Source of the DNA: Lytechinus variegatus
Lineage: Eukaryota > Echinodermata > Echinoidea > Temnopleuroida > Toxopneustidae
Direction: 5' to 3'
DNA: 64,000 bases
Assembly: GCF_018143015.1 (NCBI RefSeq)
Contig: NC_054749.1
Span: 31,676,911-31,740,910, forward strand
In this document: piece after piece, positions 11,913 through 25,600 of the stretch
Numbering within the stretch: the stretch's first letter is position 1
Layout of the letters: each line of letters starts with the position of its first letter
Translations under genes and position numbers: made by a program
The notes under the pieces: generated by a model
What the model saw: only the letters and a program-made list of their open reading frames with translations
Told to the model about the DNA's origin: nothing
Database searches by the model: none

Positions 11913-12973
11913 AGTTTGATGGAAATCCATTAAAAGTTATTCTAGAGATATCAATGTAAAATGTTAAGCTTTAAATTCATTTTGTCAAATCACTAGCAGA
12001 GTGCTCCCTCAATTGTAATTTTGTTATTTCATGATTTTTTTTTTATGCACAGGTAGAATATTGTAAATGACAATTTGTTGAATTTTCATCACACAGACGA
12101 GGGCTTGCTTGGAAAATTATAAAAGTGGATTTGATTTTGCTTTTTTTTTCATCTGGCCTTCTTTCAAACATTGTGTGGTTGACCCAGAAGAGTCACTTTA
12201 GACTCCTCTTACATGTAATACTGTATCTGTATTTTGTAGAAATGATTGAAGCATCTTTGTCTTTCTCTTCAGTAAAGAAATATATTTTTAGATTTGTTGT
12301 AAATTTTCCACCTAATATAATTCTAAGATGATGTTATGTGCATTCAGTGGCAATTGATGAATTTCAGTATTTATATTAAAATATTGAATTTGTACATTTA
12401 CGTATTGTGTAATGTCTAGTAGTCAAGATACAAGAAACGTTCAATTAGGCCTCCTTACATGAAGCTTATTGAATGATTGTTGGGTGTATTTCTATGATTC
12501 ATTGATTGCATTTCAAGATCATTATATAACTTTGTATTATGGGGCCTGTATAGAGTACAGACATTATACATGTTTTTCCATGTGCTTGCATATTTTAATT
12601 GTATGTTTACCTTTAAAATAGTCAAATGGCAGCTGTGGTGAGTAGTGTATATGGCGTATGAAAGCATTATTTATTTCATTGAATCATGTCTTTGTACTGA
12701 ATGAACGAGATACTGATTATTTGCTTTTGGACCTCATCCTTTGTTGACTTTTTATCTTTGTCCACTTTTTCAATTGTTCTGTACTGCATTATGATTTGTT
12801 ATTTTGTACTATTCATATTTTATTTTTGTTAATTTCTGGAATTTAGATATAACTACATGTATTTCATTTTGTTTGTTCTTTTATGTGTAATATATGAAAT
12901 GCATCTTTGTATGTACGTATTACTATCTTCAGATTATTTCTTTTCTTTTGAAAATTGGAATATACTATTCGAC

Positions 12974-13475
12974 TTAAAGGGGAAGTTCACCCTGAAGAAA
13001 ACTTTGTTGTAAAAATAGCAGAAAAAAATATTAAAAAATATTGGTGAAGGTTTGAGGAAAATCCGTTAAAGAGTAAAAAAGTTATTAGAGTTCAAAATTT
13101 TGGATTTGTGACGTCATAAACGAGCAGCTGCCCCATGTGTTATGTAATATAAAATTCATGAATTTCAAATTTTGTATGGTTCCTGATAACTTAATTTTGT
13201 TTTCTATTCATGATCGGGTGTGAAATGATTTGTCTATTGATATACAAAAGGTACATTGAAAACCATTCTCAATTTTCTGAAAAAATGACATCTCATCGAT
13301 TTTTTACCATTCGCTAGGAATGCTGCTCGCATATGACGTCACAAATCAAATAATTGATATTCTAATAACTTTTTAATTATTTGATGAATTTATCTCAAAC
13401 CTTCGGCAATATTTTTTATTATTTTTTCTGCTATTTTTACAATAAACTTTTTCTCAGGGTGAACTTCCCCTTTAA
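12974..13475. mobile_element. TTAA-flanked foldback MITE, copy 2
   Basis: Bounded by TTAA (12974-12977 and 13472-13475), with the same ends AGGGGAAGTTCACCCTGA as the copy at 898-1402 and very similar through its length. The few differences suggest fairly recent spread of the family. Confidence 0.85.
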
Positions 13476-13734
13476 TGATGCTAAATATATTTTTTTCAAA
13501 GATGTATATAACTTTGAGTTTGATAAGAGAAGATGGAGAGCAGCGATTAAAAAAAAAATCATTCAAAAATGGTTTGGACCCTAAACAGGCTTGGAGTCAG
13601 TTTCATAAACCACTGTCCAACTTTGCCATTATACTACCATGGAAATCTTAATTGTGATTGGCTGCTGAGCCCCGTTTAATAGCATGGTAGTTGCCATAAT
13701 AGCAAATATAAAATGTGCAGTAATGCCTCCACCT

Positions 13735-13820
13735 TCCGCACATTTTTTTTACTTCAACATATATTCAAAGGAACTAGCAATTTTTTACTTCAATATATCT
13801 TCAAAGGAACTAGCATCAAT
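13735..13820. repeat. Short tandem duplication (about 43 bp)
   Basis: The words TTTTTTACTTCAA-ATAT-TTCAAAGGAACTAGCA occur twice side by side with few differences. Confidence 0.7.
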
Positions 13821-13996
13821 AATTTTGTTCAATGGGGGAAACAGTAGTTAATATTTTCTATACACTGGTATTGACTTCTAATAACAACATGTTCTTTACC
13901 CAACCCTACTAGGACCTAAGTTGGACCATTATCAGGTGTATTATGACATTTCCAGTGATTTCACAGCACTTTGTGAAAATTCACAGCATTAAACTG

Positions 13997-14242
13997 TACA
14001 TTGGGTGATTTCAAGTTCGTAGTTGACCTTTTGGTCTTGGTGTTAGGTCAATTTTTACACGATTATAACACCAAACATAAATTCAAGTTGGTCCGGAAAA
14101 GTCACTCACTAGTTGTTGAGATGTCAATGTCAATATGATCTGGATCAGTTTTACAAACTCTTGAGTAAGTTTTGGAGCAAGGGGAAGCAAACAAAATTTC
14201 AACACCAAGGCCAACACCGGACTTGAAATCACCCATTGTAAT
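13997..14242. mobile_element. MITE with ATTGGGTGATTTCAAGT-type ends, short copy
   Basis: The left end reads ACATTGGGTGATTTCAAGTT; the right end CGGACTTGAAATCACCCATT is its inverse. TA at both outer edges could be the target duplication. Inner words TTGGTGTT and AACACCAA face each other. Confidence 0.7.
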
Positions 14243-14449
14243 ATAATTCTTCAGGCAGCATACAGTATTACCAAATATAGATTTATGAATGGATTGTGGG
14301 ATATAGGCCTACAGATTTGGAAATATACATCTGTATGCAGGTATATACTTTTGTCATAAAAAAATATGTGTACATAAGGATGTATCTATCTTTTTATACT
14401 TTGACTGATTGAAGGTTATAAAATGTCTTGCATCCCGCTCTTTCTGAAA

Positions 14450-14460
14450 AAAATAAATCT
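14450..14460 (+). promoter_or_regulatory. Possible polyadenylation signal downstream of CANT1
   Basis: AATAAA occurs here on the plus strand, about 3.4 kb after the CANT1 stop. I noticed no earlier canonical signal outside transposon sequence. The assignment is a guess. Confidence 0.2.
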
Positions 14461-16535
14461 AATATCAAAGCAGTTTTATTTATTTGCTTTTATTTGTGTT
14501 AATGGTGAGATACATGATCAAGGAAAGTTTTTTTTCTTTAAGGGTACAAGCTATATGTAGTTTCAAAGAAAACTTTAAGGGAGCTTGCAAATACTAATTT
14601 TACTTCCTCCCATTGACAATGCAACCAAGGTTTGTGGTGTCACACATGTAGTACCTCCCCATTCATTTAGTACACTACACACTTTACCAAGATTTTCTAT
14701 ATGACTCAGTGTACCTCAAGATATTACGGTCAGAAAAAGCAAAAAGAGATGTTTTGTATAGATTTTCAGTCTCAAGGAGGGGAGATTCACATGTGTGACA
14801 TCACATATCTTGTTCGGATTTCATTAGTGTTCCCATCATTCAAATACTCCTTTCTTATTGTCCAATTTTTACTCAAATTTTTGTTCATCTTCTTCCTCTT
14901 TTCTTCTGTTTTCACACAAGCTAACTTGTTTGGGAAGCTTCAGCCACTTTTTAAGGCTGTGCCACATACTGCTGTCATTCTACATCTTCTGCCTCATCTC
15001 AAAATTCTTTGAAAGGTGTCGGATGTTGGAATAGTCCACTTGAACAACCAGTGTGGTCTTTCAACATCTTTACAAGCCAATCAATCAGTTAAGAGTAAAC
15101 AGTCATTTCACGCACCTGCCTTGCATACAGGGCCCTTACTCTTCATCTTACTGTTCTCATTCATCTCTCTTTCTTCACAGCCTCCTCCCTCCATCTCCTT
15201 TTTATCTGTCTCCTTTTTATCTAACCTATGTCAAAATCCCTACCCCTGTTCTCCAATCAGATTTCCAGCACAGATATTGTAATTGTTCTTGTCACTAAAT
15301 ATCTACAATAATGTTTCTGTTGTTTATCACCACAAGTTCTGTCTCACCTATCCATTTTTCCTTTTCATAAATTTAGCACACACGAAAGTAAAAATAAGGA
15401 TACAAAGTCAATTATTCAACTTTTTGAAAATTTATATATTTTCACAATTGCATCACAGAAATACACTTGAGATCACATTTCTCCCAATAAAGGCTGCCCC
15501 TGTCCAATGCGGCAGGGGTCAGTTTCACAGTACATCAGTAGTTCTAACTTCTTGGACAACCCATACATCAATGAGCTTGTCTTTGATGGATGTCACTCTT
15601 GAACATAGACTTGAAAATCTCCATGAAAATGGCCCCATGTGGCAAAGTGACACAATCCAACTGATGATGATCTGACTGCAGTGAGTCATAGAATAACATT
15701 AGTGCACATTGGTTTCATGAAATATTAACGTCAGATGTAAACATTCCACTCTTAAAAATCAGTGTATGTCAGTACATCTATGTGATCAAAATTAGAATTA
15801 TCAAAATTATATGCTTCCCAGTTACTTCAAATAAATATTCTGTGGCTAATGGATCCATTTTGATAATTTTGATTATTATTATACAGCTTATTTCTCACAT
15901 ATTCTTCTTGGACAAGAGTTTCTCCTGTTCTATAAAAACCAACATCTACACATCTGCCAAGAGATGAGTATGTGAATTTAACCAGATGTTCTAGGAATGT
16001 GCATTCAACTACCGAACTAAGCAGGATTATTCCCATGTATCAATAAGTGAATGACACAAAACAAGGAATATCAATCAACTGTGAATTTTTAGACGACATT
16101 GCTCTTTGGTTTCTTCTTGTAACCTGTGATTGTTTATGTTTCTAGTGATCATAAGAATACCTAACTTCATGTACCAGTTTGTGATTTTTACCAATGACCA
16201 TTGCTTCTAAGAAAATGCATTTTCTGCAGGAAAACATCAAGGAAATAATGTTTTCAACCATGGTGAACCACCTGCATCATAACTGCTTTATAAGATCACT
16301 GAAGGATTTGATCTGAGCAAGAAGTTTAAATGCATCCAATCAAATTGAGGCAATCCAGACTGTCAAAGCCTTTCAAAGAATATCAAGTATATTTCAAATT
16401 AGTATCATACATGGCATCGGTCATGTAGACAAATGCCCTAAATACCATGCATTTCAAATGGCTCTACAAGCCTTTGTCCACATGGCCAACAATAATAACT
16501 CTGAAATAAAAGAACAAAACTAAATATATATGCTG
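14461..16535. other. Spacer between convergent CANT1 and NDUFA6
   Basis: No exon is recognised. Open frames near 14701-15675 are short and show no family likeness. The minus-strand part near 15490-16535 may include NDUFA6 3' UTR. Confidence 0.35.
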
Positions 16536-16664
16536 TCATTCCATCCCTCCATAGAACTTGCTGAGGAAGTCTGTTTGTTGCGGCCTTTCTGATTCATGGA
16601 AGTAACGCATGACATGTGTCCTCTGCTTCCACACTTTGATCGTTTCTTCTAATTCCATCTTTCC
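16536..16664 (-). CDS. NDUFA6: NDUFA6 coding exon 3 and stop
   Basis: Encodes [18 protein letters not shown] to FYGGME and stops with TGA. The acceptor reads GACCTACAG; its pyrimidine tract is built from a DR1-like sequence (16669-16681). Confidence 0.95.
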   Translation of the reverse strand, partial: GKMELEETIKVWKQRTHVMRYFHESERPQQTDFLSKFYGGME

Positions 16665-19600
16665 CTGTAGGTCAAAGGTCAAAGTGGGAGAGGAAGGGTG
16701 AAGAATCATGACAGGGTCAGGGTTCAGAAAAAGGTAAACATTGAATCAAGTGGGAAAGAGAGTTGACAGGATGATAGATACAAGCCACTTTTTTAATTAA
16801 TGTATGATTTATGAAAATGAACATTGATAAAGTTTAATAAAGCCTAATATCAATTAACATGGATGTTTCTTTATACTGATAAACTGCTAAAATAAAATCT
16901 GAGTTGATATCTCCCCAGTTAATAGCACAACAGAAGTACAAATGGGTATCAATGCCATACAAGCCCAAATTAATATTTGTATGTACCTGTTCAGACAGGC
17001 TTCCCAAACAAAATACAAAAATGAATACAGATCAAAAGTCAATAAAGAAAAAATCACATACAAAACTTTAATTACATGAATCATTTATCTTTTTGTTTAT
17101 CAATCAATGCATATTTTGATGGCATCTACATCACAATATTAAAATCTTCCAAGGATAAAATCTGAGTGGGATGCATAAAAGAGAATTTACAGTGACAGTC
17201 AATGACAAAGTAAACAAAATTGAAATAAAACATATCCACAGTGTCAACAGTGTCCATAAATAATGAAGAAGCAGACATTTTTGCAGTACGTACTTTTATT
17301 TTTACTAATTTTGTAAGTCAGAAATTGCTACATTATAATTTCACATGCTATGAAGGATTATAAGCAAAAGCTTCAGTTAAAAAAAAAATCACTGTATGCC
17401 ATAGAACCATTTTTGGGGGAGGGGTGATATTTAGGAAGATAGATCGGTCCACTTGTTATTACTTCTCAAATATCCCAACATTCAAAATATAGAAATAACA
17501 GCTGAAACTGTGGACCAACAATTTAGATGTTGTCCTATATCTGTATGCAAAACTTGTGACCTTCAGAAATATTGAGTAAATTTGTTTTCATCTATGTGAT
17601 CAGCGGTAAAGCAAATGCATGTGATTCCAAGGTGCATCATAAACAGCTTTTAGTTTTCATAATTACCTGAGTTTTCTCCATTAGCCAAATTTACAACCAG
17701 AACTAAACTCTATCTTTAATCCAGTAGATGGTTTGCAAGGGCTTTACTTTATGACAAAAGTTTTTTATTGATGTTCTTAAGGAAAGAAATACTACTTTGT
17801 TAACAAATATCTAGAGCAAACACATACCTTTATCACTAGCATATCGACGACTCTGTAATCCCTGATGTGTGCGTTTTTCATGAACATTTCCTTCACTTTA
17901 CTTCTTCCTTCTTTAACAGTTATATCCAGCTGATATTGTTGAACTGTAAAATAAAAGGAATATCGCATAGCACTGTACATTTCAAAATATAGAAAAAATA
18001 GGGATCATTCTCCCTTCTATAAAAGTTATATCCAGCTGATATTGTTGAAGTGAGAAATGAAGGAATATCACATAATCAAATCAAGTACTTCAGATTGGGA
18101 CATACTGATGAAGGAAATTTCATCAGCATTAAGTGTGACCATGGGCATGATGACTGTTGGATGTTATTGAAGTGGGAGTATACGAAATGCCGTTTTGAAG
18201 AACAATTTATAGATAAAAAATATTATTTTACAAATATTACAATTTATTACGTGATTATAAATAATAAACATGATACTGCTAATTATTTATAAACACGTAA
18301 TAAATTTCAATATTTGTGAAATATTTTTTATCTTTAAATTGTTTCTCAAAACGGCATTGCATATCGGAAGTTTGTAATATATAAGCGGTTCAAGGGTCGA
18401 GGCCATTTGGCGAATAACGGCATTATTCGCCAAAGAAGAAAATTTTCCGGCCATTGTAGCCTTTATAAAAGGCAGCGGAAAATATAACCAACTGTAGAGA
18501 ATATATAAACATACATATTATGCATGTACTAATACATGTGAATACCTATATATGAGGCTGGTTTCTATTTTGTTGTGGTGTGTATTTATATTCAGGCTTA
18601 TTTTTTTAGGCTGATTTTGTAGTAGTATGTCGCATTATAATGTATATATGTAAATAGGAAGGGGGGAGAATCTAAAAAAAACATTTATATCTGGAGATTC
18701 TATTGGGAATTCCATATAGATACCATTTTCTTTCTTCTTCTGTTTCTATATTTTTACTCGTTTTTTTAATAAACCGAAGGTATGAAGTAAGGAGCGCTTA
18801 GGAACATGATAAATGCTTTCAAAAAGACACATTATTAAAACCAATAAACTAACACCCACATCCATTCAAAGGAAAACACAAGCACAAGTACTAATTGTTA
18901 AATCTAACAAACAATGTTGAAACAAAATACTCGTAAGATTTTAATACTACACAACGCCTTTCCTCTGTGAATCTATATCTCACATACAGTGCAAATAATA
19001 GCAAAATCGAATGACGAGAGCTGTACAGGGGAGGGTGGAATCCCTCTCGCTTAGCCTGGCGGAAATCATCGCATATCGATGGATAGCACCACCTCCACAC
19101 TAAACTCAACCAACCAACGCCATTGTTTTGCATTGTTTACATGTGGATTGAGGGGTCTACGCAACATCAGTCAGGTAAGAAACGTTAATTTTTCATATTT
19201 TTTAAGTGAGCATTTTTAAAACCTTAATGCGTAGGAAGTTGTAGAAATTAATAAAATAAACCTATTTTCATGTCACTCACACTAGTACGAGGTTAGTATA
19301 TGATTTCATGTGATTCTGTTTAAAAGATGGAATTCCTAGACCTACGGAAATCCGTCTCTGTGACTGTACTTCGTTCTCTTACATGTACCGGTATATGTAG
19401 ACCAAAAGCTTCAGTCTCTGTATTTTGGTTGTTCCGCTGAACTGCGTTGCTTGGCTCCACTCACCATACATAGACTGAAGTGGTTGGGGGTCCGTGACTA
19501 CAGACAACGTATAGTGAACTAGCGTTTTATAGATCGCGATTTAAAACTGTTTTTTGAGCGAAATTTAATTATGAAATTCAGGGAAATACAAATAATTTAA

Positions 19601-22600
19601 GTAATTGCATACCTTGGACTGGATTTATTGATAAAAAAATTCACTGGATGATTGAGAAATCTGTCATCTAAGCCATTTTCTCCTGACCTGACGGTTTATC
19701 TTGCAAGTTGCCATCTTGAATGACGTCATTATCGTTAATGTCTCCATATATCGCGATTATAACTATTATCTATGATTTTGTGAATTGTTATTGGTTATAA
19801 ATGGTTAATTTTTGTTATTGAATTTATCCATTGTATATGATTATGTTAATACCATGAGTATTTGTACGTAGATTTGTATTGAACTCAATGATTAATAAAT
19901 ACTATTACAAAACAAAAAAAAATTGTTTGTCTTCGTGAGTGTATGGTATCGTATTATTGCCTTGTAGGTGTGCTGGTGGAATGCAATATCGATATCACAT
20001 TCGTATATTGTTGACGCCCTCTCCGCGTTTGTTTATAAATATTTCATAGTTTGGCTGCAATTCTGACCTGTTTTCCTGTGTCGTACCCAACTAAACATCG
20101 GTAAAGTATAATTTTCATGCATTTTCATCTATATCGTTTAAATTTTTGTAAAATTGAATATTTAAATATTAAGAATGTTTAGTTTAAATATCCTTAGATT
20201 GTAACCTCGATGTGTAAAAGAACCTCAAACTTTGGACTCTGGTCGGACAAAGGTGCTGGGGTTATAACAAATGGGAGCCCACACGGACACTTTACCGTCG
20301 GTGAATGGGGATTACAGTAAAATGTCAGAAATTGTTGAATAAATCCCCAGAAACGACGGTTATTCCTGTCTACGGTATATGAAGCCCTGCTCAAGACTCC
20401 ATGATGAAGAAATATATGTCAGATTGATACAAGACATCATCATGGAGTCCTCAAGACTAGATCTATGACCTATGTCTGCCGTGTACTTAAACGGACGAGT
20501 CCTGGGCTAGGGCTCCAGGGGCCAATTGCACGAAAGGGTCTTTCCAACTCCAACTCCAAGCCCAAGGACCGTCTTTCGTGTCGCCACTCTTTTATGATAC
20601 GCTATATATATTATAAGCGGGTGTATGTTTCTGAAATTTATGATAGAGAATAAGATTTGTTAGTCTAGCTCTAGCTTGCTTTTAAATAAAATTTTATACA
20701 ATTTCATGATATATCACATCATTTCATAGACAAATATTTTGCTTATTTTAACGGACGAATAAAATGTTTGCAATTGCAGATGATTTATCTAAAATGCGTT
20801 TCACATGGTGCATCATAAAAAATGGGCGACACGAAAGACGGTCCTTGAAAAGACCCTTTCGTGCAATCAGCCCCAGCTCCCTGCCCCTGGGTAGGCACGG
20901 CCGTAGTCACTAGATGGCGCTGTCGCGGAAGTGCTCAAAATTTGTACGTAAGTTTCGTCCGCTTGTCAATGAGTGAAATCGCATAGCGATGCGATATCGT
21001 CAAAATTAAGCCCCTGTCAGCGCGGAAGAATATGATATTTTCTCTTTGTGATTGTCCTCCCGTGCGATGAAAAATATGTCATCGTAATGCATAGGACTTT
21101 CGCGAGCTACCAAAGTCATTTTCGTGCCCCAAATTCCATTAAATCTTCCAAAAATAACCATGAAAGTGTCGGTAAGTCAAAAGTGTCGTGAGTTGCTCTC
21201 AATTCTTACCTTATTTAGTTGTATTTCTTGCAAAATGGGTCTCGAAGGGTTCTGGATTTTCCGTTGATTGTGAAACTTGAATTGATTTCCTTTCTGTGTC
21301 TTGCAGTTAAATTGCAGCGCGGGGAATCGCAAGGGCTGTGGAAGCCCTTCTCAGTGAGGTTTACAAGCTGAGCTGCCCTTGAATTTGGTCGAATTTCGAG
21401 CCATTTTAATCGCGCGCACGGGATGATTAATTAACATAACAATTAGCAGATTAGAGATCAAGATTACGTCACGTACGTGCGTACGTGTGATACACAGAAA
21501 TGAAATAGAACTTGAATCACACGGAATCACAGTCAAGAAATGCTTTGTTTTCTTTGTTTGCTAAATGATTTCCTGAATTTAAAATTATGAATAAACACCA
21601 GAGTAATGACATGAAGGAGATAATCATGGTCATATGAGGAATAACTAAATATTTTCTGAAAACGAGTGAATATGATGGGGCAATAATGTGCATGCACTGG
21701 AAAATGAACATTCACCTCACTGTCAGTGCCGTGGTGTCAGTCACTCAGACACAGTGCTTTACTGCCTTTTAGTTTTACTGGCATTTTCTTTGCACTGCCG
21801 CCGCCACTGGTTTTTCTTTTGCCAACTAGATTAAAACTCATTTATATATTAATATGTTTATTGCAATTTTTGAATAAATGGTAATACAAAGTGGAAAAAA
21901 TGAAGATAAAAATAATTTGGACTAAAATATGCCATCACCCCCCCCCCCTCTAAAAAATACACACTATCTTGAATGACTCGTTTATTTAATTTGCATTGAA
22001 AAAATAAATAATTGTATTTATGCACTTTTTTATTTCTCATTCTTTCTGCCAGAATATCAGATGCCATCATGAATAACCTCACCTCCAGATTGAACTCCTA
22101 AACATCTTGACAATGACTATCTACTGAGATATCTTGCCTTCTTGAGATTGGAAGTTTTAAGTTCAAGTCAGAGTGACCTCCTAAGGCCCTACTAACAAGA
22201 AGAATCCAGATTTACATAAAAACAAATCCCACGAAAGATACAAACTGATTTTACTCTTAATGTGTAGTGTGTATGTGAGACACTGTGTTTGTGTTTATTT
22301 TGAGGAGGACCTCCTGTCTCTGTTTTTATTATTTTATTGACTGAATGAATGATCAATACCTAAAAGTGAGAACTGATTTTTGAGGAGAGTACATTAGTGT
22401 ATGGTTTTGAGTGAATTTGATTTGAGTAACTGTTTTTCTTTATTATTTTTCTCATAATTATTATTTTGCCTTTTATTATATATTTTCAGTTGTATATTGT
22501 CAGTTACATTAAGTTGAACTTCCAAATTTGATCAAAGTGTTCAATTCTTGGGATAGAATTTTATCAGGTAATAAAACTGAGTTTGATAAATCTAAAAAAG

Positions 22601-25600
22601 GACACTGAAAAAATATGAACACTTGGAGATGCTCACTAAGAAGAGGAAAAAACATGAAAGGAAATGGAACTTAAGTGGATGTTATAGCATGCCTTTCGCA
22701 GATCTCCAAGCACCAGGAATCATAGGCGGCGGAAGTGGGGGGGGGGGGGGGAGTATCCCCCTAAATTTGAGGTGGGGAGGGGACGATTCCATCCCCCTCA
22801 ATTTTTTGTTGATAACCTTATTTTTTAATTTTTTTTGGCTTGTCAATTTTCAATTTTGTTTCCTGTGTCCCCCCCCCCAAGATATTATTTGGTCACTATC
22901 TTTTTTTTTCGGGGGGGGGTCAAAAGATTTTGGCGGTTCCCCCCTAAAATTTTTGGCTTCCCCCACCAATGCCAGGAATGTTGATGTTCAACTGAGAGTT
23001 GCTGAAGTGGAATCTCCGTTTGTCTGTGAACTTGTTATAGAGAATGATTATTCCAGGACAAGTTAGATGATATTATCCAGCCCATAGCATACATCCCAAC
23101 AATGGAATGGAGGCAATATACCCCTGTAATACATGAAGTATCATATTATCTTTAGGTTGGTTTGGAAAGTAAGTCCTCTAGTCAATATTAATGTCTGCCC
23201 AACAAAATGGTACTATCTGGCAATTTGGTGGTTCAATCACAAGCAGAAAAAGTTTAGTAAATTGACACTAGTAAGACAATTAAATATAATACAGCCAAAC
23301 TGTCTGACCCCCTTACTTGACTACTGACTTAACTAATTATTGAAAAATGACAAGGGATGCTTCGGCCCTTTGTAACCATTTCATTGGGCAGACTGAAGCA
23401 GATGACTAGAATTCATACTTTCATGAAGATGAAGGAACATCAAAATGATTATTACAATTTAGCAAATATGAATTTATAACACTGTCATGGTTATAAAAAA
23501 TAATGAATTTCTATCAAGTAAAATGACAATACAATGTAAGACATAACTGCAATAAAGTAATTTCATTTCCAAAAGATATCTTCCATAATTTAATAACCAA
23601 ATTTCTCAAGATAATATTTCTTCTGCACAAATTGTATGAAATGTTCAGTGTAAATCATGCTGTTTATAAATCTCTAGGAATTTTTTTTTCAAAATGAAAA
23701 TACATGTAAACTTAATCAAAACCAGGGATGGTGGATCCAGGATTTATCCTGGGGGGGGGCACATTTTCAGGATGAAAATTTGTCAAGCAAAAAAGGGCCT
23801 TACGGGGGGGGGGGGGCATTCTTTGATGAAAATTGCATATTTTCATTACATCTTGACTGTAGCTCTCAAAGGGGGGGGGGGGGTTGAGCTAGATGTGCCC
23901 TCCCCCAGTGATAAAAATCAACATTTATGAAAGATTGCATACCTTATATTCTGAATTGGTAAATTCAATGCATATGTCTACAAAATGAAACTGACATGTT
24001 TGGATAAATTGCTTATTTTTGTTTCAAGAAAGAATTCATCAATAACAGCTTAGAGATATTGAGAAAACATCAAGAAAAAATAATATTCTGATATGCAATA
24101 ACTATATCTATTTTATATATGCTTTTTTTTCCAAAAATTTAATCCTTGACATGGGGGGGGGGGCTGGTTTAGTAGTCAAATTCACCCCCCCCCCCCGTTA
24201 AGTAAAATGCTTTATCAAAATAAGATTATGCTATCATTTATAAATTACTGCATTTTGGAGCCCATTAAAATTCAAAATGAATCATAGAGGGCAGTGCCAC
24301 ACCTTATTCACTGAAATTAAGGAGGGGCATGCACAGCTGAAAAACTATCAGCAGGGGCAATAATTTTCACTGCAATGTTAGATATCCTAAAAAAAAATCC
24401 TGAAAACACATAATTAAAATGAAATTAAACTCCCAGGAAGTGCCCCTGTATACTATTACAGCCCTTGACCTGTATATTCTCAAGGGGTTCAATAATTCCT
24501 TCTCTTCCCTTGTAGAGTCGGTTCGGGTGCGAATGTGTCTGAAAAAAATAAGTAAAAAAAGATCATTAGTAAAAATTGTAGATAGAACAGAACATATCAT
24601 TTTTAAAAACTTAAGCAAGCAAAAACAAAGATTGATCTGGCATTGGAAAATAAAAGGAAATTAATTAACACCGCCCCCCCCCCCCCCCCCCCCCCCCCCC
24701 GCTTCAACAGTTTTTTGTTTTTTGCTTCTGCTTACAACTTTATAAATTTACCCGATACACCTTTCAAAACTTTTGGCTCCATTATCATGATTATGCCACT
24801 GTTAAAGTATTATTTATTTGGAAACCAATGCTAAAACTATAAGGTGAAATGAAATTATATAAAGAAAAAAATATATATTTCACAAAGTATAAAATCATAA
24901 TGATGTAGGTCATGTTGAAATTAGACCCTGGACTGGACTCAAAATTAGATCAAGTGTAGTGTAGACCAAATGTAAATTAGACAAAGTGTAGACCAAATGG
25001 CAATTAGAATTTTTGAAGACTAAAATATATGTATATAAGTTAAAAAAATATAATTAAGTAGCCTAGGTTGTGCTGAAATTAGACCAACTGGACATTTCAC
25101 AAAATGAGAATTAGACCAAGTGTAGACCAAATGGGTTTAGCCCATTCGGCATTAGACTAAATGAGAAGTGGGCAAATTGCATGTGAACCAAATGAATATA
25201 CATATTTACAATGTGGAACTGCATGATATAAAGCCAATTTTATGTACCAGTATTTGACAAAGTAAAAAAATATATAATTATGTAGGTTATGCTGAAATTA
25301 GACCAACTGGACATTTCACTAAATGAGAATTAGACCAAGTGTAGACCAAATGGCAATTTAGTTGACCAAATGGGTTTAGCCCATTTGGCATTAGACCAAA
25401 TGACAAGTGGGCAAACTGCATGTAGACCAAATGAAAATACACCAGAAAACACATTTCACAAGTTGGGACTGATATAGAGAGCCGTAGCAGACGACGGAGA
25501 TGGGTACATGATCTGCGTCCGCAAAAAACGCGCACGCATCTATGTACTAACACGAAAAACAGCATATGGGACGATCTGACTAAAAATCGCACATGCGGGG

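Noticed and set aside
15016-15675. Overlapping open frames between CANT1 and NDUFA6
   Set aside because: Composition is Ser/Pro/Phe-rich from CT-rich DNA, with no conserved blocks or splice support.
22623-23066. 147-residue open frame
   Set aside because: Its middle is a hAT-like MITE with G/C runs (Gly/Pro-rich translation), and the flanking parts match nothing I know.
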